This document shows, piece by piece, positions 1-5,081 of a stretch of DNA of 13,042 nucleotides. Position numbers and translations under genes: made by a program. Positions within the stretch are counted from its first letter, which is position 1; each line of letters starts with the position of its first letter. Origin of the DNA: CAVZLD01 sp964522605 (GTDB taxonomy: Bacteria; Planctomycetota; Planctomycetia; Pirellulales; Pirellulaceae); NCBI GenBank assembly GCA_964522605.1, contig CAZFWV010000190.1:1-13042 (forward strand), written 5' to 3'. Below the pieces are notes generated by a model, which saw only the letters and a list, made by a program, of their open reading frames with translations, ran no database searches and was not told the origin of the DNA.

Positions 1-117
1 CCCGTCGAACCGACGACAGACGACGCGCTTGGCCGCGTGAGCGTCCGATGGAGAGGCGACAAAAGCCGCTGGATTCGCTCCGACCTGTTCGATGAACTAG
101 TGCTTTGTCAAAGCTAG
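1..117 (+). CDS. 3' end of an unidentified gene (partial at the window edge)
   Basis: Frame 1 is open from the first base to a TAG at 115-117, giving a 38-residue C-terminus. I do not recognise the family. The stretch GRVSVRWRGDKSRWIRSDLF looks like ordinary folded protein, and third codon positions are mostly G or C like the confident genes here, which supports real coding. The last six residues (LVLCQS) and the stop are encoded by the palindromic element that begins at 97, so the native C-terminus was probably replaced when the element arrived. The start is outside the window, so neither function nor length can be judged. Confidence 0.5.
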   Translation, partial: PVEPTTDDALGRVSVRWRGDKSRWIRSDLFDELVLCQS

Positions 118-229
118 TTTTTCGAGTACGACGGACTTCCAGTCCGTCGAGGAAGCCTAGCATCGACGGACTGGAAGTCCGTCGTACAGGTTCAACTCAG
201 TCCTAATTCTAAACCGTGACAAAGCCTAG
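97..229. mobile_element. MITE-like palindromic element, copy 1
   Basis: This 133-bp unit is bounded by CTAG at both ends. Its outer arms (97-110 and 217-230) are imperfect inverted repeats containing GCTTTGTCA. Inside lies a perfect 25-bp inverted repeat (126-150 with 163-187) around a 12-base loop. Each 25-bp arm is itself palindromic (ACGGACT-TCC-AGTCCGT), so a branched cruciform is possible. A unit of almost identical length and matching ends occurs at 9583-9716 with a different internal hairpin. No transposase is encoded, so movement would need an enzyme supplied elsewhere. Mobility is inferred from the two-copy structure, not shown. Confidence 0.65.
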
Positions 230-267
230 TACCTTTAGCTTGCCCCGTCGAACGAGGCGCAGGAACA

Positions 268-416
268 CGATTGAAGATTGACGAGTGATGATATCTGATT
301 GCTGAAGGAAATACCCTGTCAGGCGTTCTGGAGTACAGAAAAGACGCTTCCGTCGTCCGCATGAGCTGCGATTTCGCAAATCAACAATCGACATTCATCC
401 CTCGTCCATCAATTCG
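268..416. repeat. Imperfect inverted repeat
   Basis: The left arm (about 268-308) and the reverse complement of the right arm (about 376-416) share blocks such as ATTGA, GACGAG, GATGA and GATTG, with several mismatches and small gaps. The arms enclose about 67 bases with no convincing gene. This resembles a decayed palindromic intergenic repeat. A short reverse-strand reading frame covers it but looks like chance. No promoter was recognised in the stretch up to the gene at 470. Confidence 0.45.
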
Positions 417-469
417 GGTCGCTTGGCCGTAGGGCGTGGGTCGAACATGTACTCACCATAGGGAAGACA

Positions 470-1252
470 ATGGACCAGCCCATCTGGCAGATCCAGTACG
501 GTGACGGCCCGCTCGTGGCCGCGGCCCTTCACGACGGGCACGAATTGCGGCCGGAAGTGGAAGCCTGGACCGCCTTGGACGATGTACAGCGACTGCGGGA
601 GGAAGATCCCTTCACTGCACCCTGGACCTCCGTGGCCGCGACGCGGATCGTTGCCTTTCGCTCACGGTTCGAAGTCGATCTGAATCGACCGCGAGAAACG
701 GCGGTCTACCGAACGCCCGAGGATGCCTGGGGACTTGATCTGTGGAAGTCCGAACTGCCCGAATCGATCCGCGAGCGATCGTTGCGCGAGTACGACGCGT
801 TCTATGCCACCACCGCGTTCCTGCTGCAGCGACTCGTCGAAACGCACGGTCGAGTCGTCATCTTCGACCTGCATAGTTACAACCATCGACGTCTCGGACC
901 AACGGGGGCCGAAGCCGATCCGCTGGGGAATCCCCAAGTCAATGTCGGAACCGGGACGATGGCCCGGGATGACTGGGCCCGGGTGGTCGATCGCTGCATC
1001 CAAGAGTTGCAGGCCTGTTCGGTCGGCGGGCAACCGTTGGATGTGCGCGAGAACGTTCGTTTTCGCGGAGGTCAATTCCCCCGGTGGGTTCATGAGACAT
1101 TCCCGGGACAAGTGTGCGCCATCGCCCTGGAGGTCAAAAAGTTCTTCATGGACGAGTGGACTGCTGAACCAAATCACGGCATGCTGAAGGAGGTCGAATC
1201 GGCGTTGCGGCGCGCAGCAACGGGCGTGATTGAGGAACTGGAGAGATTTTGA
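470..1252 (+). CDS. N-formylglutamate amidohydrolase-like protein
   Basis: This 260-residue protein belongs to the N-formylglutamate amidohydrolase family (FGase, PF05013), zinc-dependent amide hydrolases with a fold related to M14 carboxypeptidases. Visible features are HDGHELRPE at 21-29 (probable metal-binding loop), SRFEVDLNR at 65-73 (the R..vDlNR family signature), FDLHSYN at 132-138, and LEVKKFFMDE near 220-229 with the late conserved Glu. There is no signal peptide, so it is cytoplasmic. The ATG at 470 has AGGGAAG at 460-466. It is the first gene of a three-gene operon and its stop overlaps the TTG start of the next gene. No hut (histidine degradation) gene is nearby, so deformylation of formylglutamate is not implied. 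A role in releasing an acyl group or amino acid from the product of the neighbouring ligase is an inference. Confidence 0.85.
   Translation: MDQPIWQIQYGDGPLVAAALHDGHELRPEVEAWTALDDVQRLREEDPFTAPWTSVAATRIVAFRSRFEVDLNRPRETAVYRTPEDAWGLDLWKSELPESIRERSLREYDAFYATTAFLLQRLVETHGRVVIFDLHSYNHRRLGPTGAEADPLGNPQVNVGTGTMARDDWARVVDRCIQELQACSVGGQPLDVRENVRFRGGQFPRWVHETFPGQVCAIALEVKKFFMDEWTAEPNHGMLKEVESALRRAATGVIEELERF
1240..1251 (+). promoter_or_regulatory. Ribosome binding site and TTG start with TTGA overlap
   Basis: GGAG at 1240-1243 sits five bases before a TTG at 1249. That TTG overlaps the TGA stop (1250-1252) of the upstream gene. There is no in-frame ATG until residue 295 of the downstream protein, so this TTG is the likely start, and translational coupling is expected. 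Confidence 0.65.
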
Positions 1253-3261
1253 AGAAGGCGGTCCCTAGTTCTGCTGGCTTAACTGCCGATCGGGTCGCCG
1301 AGATCTGCGACCGTCTGAAGGCAAATAAGCGTGTGCGCCGAAATCTGCCGGGCGACGGTCGATTACATATCGACCGTCAGTTGCCGTTCCTTTGCGTCTA
1401 TCGGCGCCCCGCGAATGGGTCGGATTCGGGAACGCGCAAGTTGGTTCTGGGAGAGGCCTCCTACCTGGTGACGTCCAGCGCTCCAGCCGTGATCAAACCG
1501 GTTACGCAGTTGCTCGACCGGGTCGTCGAAACACTCAGTCGAGAGTTTGGCGCCTTTCTGTTGATCGAGGTCTGGGCTTTACCGGCCGCGGGACCAGAAC
1601 TCGATCCGCGCGCCGTCGATGTGCCTCCTCGCTTCCGAATCTACGCACCGCCCGACGAGGAACTCAGTCCGACCGTGGATGCACTCGCGCGCGGACTTGC
1701 CCGCCTTCGAATCTTGAAGCGGACGGTCGTGGTGGAAATCGAACGAGTCCGACGAATTCACCCGCCCGGCGGTCGCACCTGGCTATCGGATTCTCGCGCC
1801 CGCTCGCTGCGGTGCACGACTCTGGGAATCGGAATTCCGCCCATCTACCGCGATCCAAAGACCGGCGTCGACTACCCGCTCGTGTTGCGCAATCTGCGTG
1901 CCCGGTTCGGTCCTGCACTGCGTCGGGCCGTCTTTTCCTTCGCTAACGACTGTACGACGCACCGACCGGTCCATTACCATGCCTTGGGACGTCGCGCCGT
2001 CGTGCGGGCCGTTTGGACCGTCGATGCACAACTGGCCGAGATCAGTCAGTCTTTTGATTTTCTTCTGCAGGTCACTCCGGTCAATTCGGAAGCCGCGTGG
2101 AGACGCTTTCGCGCATCGCGTTGTGAGCGGATGCCAAACTTTCATTATCTGCCCAGCCCGCTCGATCCAGCACTCTTGAAGCGACGGCTCTACAGCATAC
2201 CGATCGAGAAGATCGAGGATCCCGCGCTGCACAATCTGTTCGAAGGACAGCGGGAAGAACTGGATCGCAAAATCACGATGCTCCGCGATCGAAACACGCC
2301 GGCCTTTTTGTCCGGCAGCCTGCAACTCTACGGACGCCTCAATTCCGACCTCGTTGATTTGGCCAGACAGATCCTGACCGAGGTGGCTCCGAATCGCGAG
2401 GAGAGTCGATCGCGGGGAGCGATCAACGCGGAGGAATTTGCGCAACAAGCGACCCGCGAGTTTCAGTATTACCAGGCGATCGACTCCGGTTTTCGCGCGG
2501 AAGTCGAGGTCACTCCGCAAATCGAGGGACTTCTCGTCTCCCACGGGAAACTGCTCGTAGGGCGAAGCCTACAGATTCCGGCAGCCCGCGCCGACGCATT
2601 GATCCAGCATGAAGTTGGAACCCATCTGGTGACGTATTTCAACGGTCAGGCACAGCCCTTTCGGCAACTGTACACTGGTTTGGCCGGCTACGATGAGTTG
2701 CAGGAAGGACTGGCGGTCCTTTCGGAATGGCTGGTGGGCGGACTTAGCCATGGCCGACTCCGGCAATTGGCCGCTCGTGTCTTCGCCGTCAGCCGGCTGA
2801 TCGATGGTGCGTCGTTTGTCGAGACGTTTCGCGAGTTGGACCGCGAATTCGGCTTCTCGCAACGGGCTGCCTTCACCATCACGATGCGAATCTTCCGCGG
2901 GGGCGGGTTAACCAAAGACGCAATTTACCTCCGCGGTCTTCGGGCCATGCTAGGTTATCTGGGGAATGATGGCGACCTGGATGCCCTTCTTGTCGGCAAA
3001 ATCGCCGCCGAACATATTCCCCTCATCCGGGAACTCCAATTGCGCAAGATCCTGAAATCCCCCCCTTGGAAACCAAAATACTTGGACAACCCGCTGGCAA
3101 CACAGCGACTGCAACAAGTCCGCAGCGGGATGACCGTCTTGGATCTGATCCGTGAAAGGAATGATGATGCGACTGGGACTGCTGGTCAACGACGTCATGA
3201 CGGAAGAACCCGGATTCACCACGACAAGGATTGGGGCCGAAGCGGTCAATCAGGGTCATGA
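1249..3261 (+). CDS. DUF1704 / QEGLA-motif metallopeptidase-like protein
   Basis: This 670-residue protein has a C-terminal DUF1704 domain (about 300-610), the family named in bacteria for its QEGLA motif and 'flavohemoglobin expression-modulating' label. Key residues are HEVGTH at 454-459 (HExxxH zinc motif), LQEGLA at 484-489 supplying the likely third ligand E486, and RGGGLTKDAIYLRG at 550-563. The same HExxxH/EGLA layout is found in the eukaryotic tyrosine carboxypeptidase MATCAP (KIAA0895 family), so a zinc carboxypeptidase activity is a reasonable prediction. Residues 1-290 form a separate N-terminal region that I cannot assign. There is no signal peptide or membrane segment. The last ~32 residues lie over the start of the next gene and are polar with no family character. 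The substrate is unknown; the flanking amidohydrolase and ATP-grasp ligase suggest a peptide made by the ligase. Confidence 0.88.
   Translation: MKKAVPSSAGLTADRVAEICDRLKANKRVRRNLPGDGRLHIDRQLPFLCVYRRPANGSDSGTRKLVLGEASYLVTSSAPAVIKPVTQLLDRVVETLSREFGAFLLIEVWALPAAGPELDPRAVDVPPRFRIYAPPDEELSPTVDALARGLARLRILKRTVVVEIERVRRIHPPGGRTWLSDSRARSLRCTTLGIGIPPIYRDPKTGVDYPLVLRNLRARFGPALRRAVFSFANDCTTHRPVHYHALGRRAVVRAVWTVDAQLAEISQSFDFLLQVTPVNSEAAWRRFRASRCERMPNFHYLPSPLDPALLKRRLYSIPIEKIEDPALHNLFEGQREELDRKITMLRDRNTPAFLSGSLQLYGRLNSDLVDLARQILTEVAPNREESRSRGAINAEEFAQQATREFQYYQAIDSGFRAEVEVTPQIEGLLVSHGKLLVGRSLQIPAARADALIQHEVGTHLVTYFNGQAQPFRQLYTGLAGYDELQEGLAVLSEWLVGGLSHGRLRQLAARVFAVSRLIDGASFVETFRELDREFGFSQRAAFTITMRIFRGGGLTKDAIYLRGLRAMLGYLGNDGDLDALLVGKIAAEHIPLIRELQLRKILKSPPWKPKYLDNPLATQRLQQVRSGMTVLDLIRERNDDATGTAGQRRHDGRTRIHHDKDWGRSGQSGS
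3156..3169 (+). promoter_or_regulatory. Ribosome binding site choosing the ligase start
   Basis: AAGGA at 3156-3160 lies six bases before the third of three consecutive in-frame ATG codons (3161, 3164, 3167). A GTG at 3152 is also in frame but has no usable Shine-Dalgarno sequence. ATG 3167 gives the N-terminus MRLGLLVND, which fits the GshB/RimK fold starting directly on its first strand. Confidence 0.6.
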
Positions 3262-4210
3262 AGTCTGGGTGATGGGTGTCGGTGATCTGGCCTACGATCC
3301 CAATGACACGATTGCATCCCGTGCGCGCGCCGTTCGCCGTAAGAAATTCAAGTCACATGAATCCTATCTCGCAGAGTTGCAGGGCAAGAATGCCTTGCGC
3401 GATCGCATTACCGTCGACCACCTCGATGTGTTGATGCTGCGGAACGTTCCGTCGGACGACGTCATCAAACGTCCCTGGGCCGCCACCGTTGCCGCAGAAT
3501 TCGGCCGCGTCGCGCTGCGTCACGGCGTCATCGTCGTCAACGATCCCAACGGGTTGGCCAAAGCGGCCAGTAAGATGTACTTCCAGCTCTTTCCCGAGTC
3601 GGTTCGTCCGCGGACGTTGATCACTCGCGACCGAGATGAAATCAAGGCGTTCGCGAAAGAGCAGGGCACGATCGTACTGAAACCGCTGCAGGGATCCGGC
3701 GGAGCGAGTGTGTTCCTGGTGCGCCCCGATGATCTGGCCAACCTGAATCAGATGATTGATGCCGTCTCGCGCGATGGATACGTTATCGCCCAGGAGTATC
3801 TCGCTGCAGCGGAAGAAGGAGACACCCGACTGTTCATGATGAACGGACGACCACTGCGAGTGAAAGGGCGATATGCCGCCTTTCGCCGAATCCGCTCTGG
3901 GGGTGACATGCGAAGCAACATCCACGCCGGAGGACGCCTGTCGGAAGCGGAGATTGAAGACGAGGCACTGCGGATTGCCGAGATTGTCCGCCCCAAACTG
4001 GTCCAGGACGGCATGTTTCTCGTCGGGCTGGATATTGTCGGAGACAAACTGATGGAGATTAACGTCTTCAGCCCCGGTGGTCTCGGCAGCGCTCAGCGAT
4101 TCACCAAGATCAATTTCAGCCGGTACGTTGTCGAGGCACTCGAGCGCAAGGTCAGCTACATGCAGTTTTACGGTCGGAACTTCGACAACGTCGACATGTG
4201 CACGCTGTAA
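3167..4210 (+). CDS. GshB/RimK-type ATP-grasp amide ligase
   Basis: This 347-residue ATP-grasp enzyme is closest in motif layout to prokaryotic glutathione synthetase. Family enzymes activate a carboxylate as an acyl phosphate and join it to an amine. The pre-ATP-grasp N-domain starts MRLGLLVND. VLKPLQGSGGAS (170-181) matches the GshB 'VLKPLdGmGGaS' nucleotide loop. AQEYLAAAEEGDTRLFMMNG (208-227), MRSNIHAGGR (248-257) and FLVGLDIVGDKLMEIN (284-299), followed by VFSPGG, match the GshB order. E297 and N299 are the probable Mg ligands. It is the third gene of the operon and overlaps the metallopeptidase gene by 95 bp. No gshA (glutamate-cysteine ligase) is adjacent, so glutathione is not the safe product. 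An alternative is ligation of an amino acid to a peptide or protein tail. Confidence 0.87.
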   Translation: MRLGLLVNDVMTEEPGFTTTRIGAEAVNQGHEVWVMGVGDLAYDPNDTIASRARAVRRKKFKSHESYLAELQGKNALRDRITVDHLDVLMLRNVPSDDVIKRPWAATVAAEFGRVALRHGVIVVNDPNGLAKAASKMYFQLFPESVRPRTLITRDRDEIKAFAKEQGTIVLKPLQGSGGASVFLVRPDDLANLNQMIDAVSRDGYVIAQEYLAAAEEGDTRLFMMNGRPLRVKGRYAAFRRIRSGGDMRSNIHAGGRLSEAEIEDEALRIAEIVRPKLVQDGMFLVGLDIVGDKLMEINVFSPGGLGSAQRFTKINFSRYVVEALERKVSYMQFYGRNFDNVDMCTL

Positions 4211-4640
4211 ATCGACCGGCCGCCGCAACACGACCGGCAAATCCATTTGCTAGCACATAAGCGGCAATTCGTTGCGCCGCCGGCTGATGGAATCAATCGG
4301 AACACGCGGCTTGCATGATTCCGGTGAGACCGCAGCAGCAGAGAAAACCACGGATCGGACGGAGAGTACGGATCGGCACGGACAGATCGGTCGACATCCG
4401 CTCTATCCGTTCAATCCGTGGTTTCTCTTCGATCGCCGGTTCCGAGCGACTTGTGTCAAACAACGGGGCACCGCGGATAGGTGCTGACATCGATTTACCC
4501 CGTCGGGGCTGCGTCCCAAGCACGATCGAGGGGTCGGCCGTGGAAAAGCGGCTTTGACCCATTCGGCCCGTTTTGCTAAGACTCGCCGCACTCTTTGCGC
4601 AGATTTATGGTCGCGGTTCGGCAGGCAAATGGAGAGTCGG
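4211..4640. other. Non-coding interval between the ligase operon and the ccm operon
   Basis: No convincing gene is seen in these 430 bases. The interval holds the repeat at 4340-4453 and, at 4261-4280, a small hairpin (GCGG/CCGC arms around a TTCG loop) that lacks a T-tract. A reading frame entering ccmE from a TTG at 4554 has a polar, family-unlike N-terminus and was not accepted as the ccmE start. A ccm promoter should lie here, but I could not pick one out. Confidence 0.6.
4340..4453. repeat. CCACGGAT-type inverted repeat, copy 1
   Basis: The left arm 4340-4366 pairs imperfectly with 4401-4428 (ACCACGGAT against ATCCGTGGT), enclosing about 34 bases with further CGGATC blocks. A diverged copy lies at 11110-11234, in the same orientation. 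The similarity between copies runs past the palindrome through GGTTCCG to a shared CGACTTG. Repeats built on CCACGGAT/ATCCGTGG are frequent intergenic elements in planctomycetes and related phyla. No coding function is seen. Confidence 0.6.
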
Positions 4641-4643
4641 ATG
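4631..4643 (+). promoter_or_regulatory. Ribosome binding site choosing the ccmE start
   Basis: GGAG at 4631-4634 is six bases before ATG 4641. The alternative ATG at 4629 has only a weak AGG close upstream. Starting at 4641 places the single membrane segment directly at the N-terminus, as expected for CcmE. Confidence 0.6.
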
Positions 4644-5081
4644 ACGACGGGAACGAAACTCGTGATTGGCGGCTTCGTCATTGTCGTGGCGACCGCGTAC
4701 ATGGCATATGTCGGAGCTGCGGACAGCTGGAAATATTACCTGACGGTCGACGAGTGCCTCGACTCGCCCGATCAATTCGTTGGTCAGCGAGTCCGCGTCA
4801 GTGGGAAGGTTGCGCCCAACACGCTCCAGATTCGCGACGATCGCAGCCAAGCCGACTTTTCTCTTGTCGGCACACAAGGACAGTTGACGGTTTGTTGCTC
4901 GGGACTGTTGCCCGACAATCTCGAAGAGGGGACTGAGGTTGTTGTCGAGGGACGCATTGATCCGTCGGGACAACTTTGTGGCGACAAAGTGTTGACGCGT
5001 TGTGCGAGTAAGTACGAAGCCACAGGTCCCGAGGCAGCAATGGCGGAGAATCGTGCGGGAAGGGTCGGAGAGACTCGATGA
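4641..5081 (+). CDS. ccmE: Cytochrome c maturation heme chaperone CcmE, CXXXY type
   Basis: CcmE is a membrane-anchored periplasmic chaperone that receives heme from CcmC and passes it to CcmF. This 146-residue protein has one N-terminal membrane anchor (about 6-24), then an OB-fold beta-barrel with VGQRVRVSGKV (47-57), a 'sGLLPDNLeEGtevVVEGRI' segment (87-106), and a C-terminal heme attachment motif. The canonical HXXXY (HDExY) is replaced by CASKY at 121-125, so C121 is the predicted covalent heme ligand and Y125 its partner. This is the variant described for Desulfovibrio and archaeal CcmE. Extra cysteines lie at 39, 85, 86 and 113. The gene ends in an ATGA overlap with ccmF, indicating coupled translation. 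I am confident in the family from sequence and context together. Confidence 0.88.
   Translation: MTTGTKLVIGGFVIVVATAYMAYVGAADSWKYYLTVDECLDSPDQFVGQRVRVSGKVAPNTLQIRDDRSQADFSLVGTQGQLTVCCSGLLPDNLEEGTEVVVEGRIDPSGQLCGDKVLTRCASKYEATGPEAAMAENRAGRVGETR

Noticed and set aside
97..231. Possible CRISPR array or tRNA from the strong stems
   Set aside because: The repeats are inverted, not regularly spaced direct repeats, and no cloverleaf, anticodon arm or CCA end can be drawn.
278..306. Sigma-70-like promoter (TTGACG at 278-283)
   Set aside because: No acceptable -10 hexamer stands 16-18 bases downstream, and the box lies within an inverted repeat.
662..1177. 171-residue reverse-strand frame inside the amidohydrolase gene
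   Set aside because: It is fully covered by a gene with clear family motifs and has no recognisable motif of its own.
1783..2544. 253-residue reverse-strand frame inside the DUF1704 gene
   Set aside because: Antisense shadow in GC-rich coding DNA; the + strand frame has the zinc motifs and conserved blocks.
3353..4246. 297-residue reverse-strand frame over the ATP-grasp gene
   Set aside because: Shadow of a gene with full GshB-like motif order; no motif or suitable ribosome binding site.
4261..4280. Possible terminator after the ATP-grasp gene (TTCG-loop hairpin)
   Set aside because: The stem is short with unpaired bases and has no T-tract.
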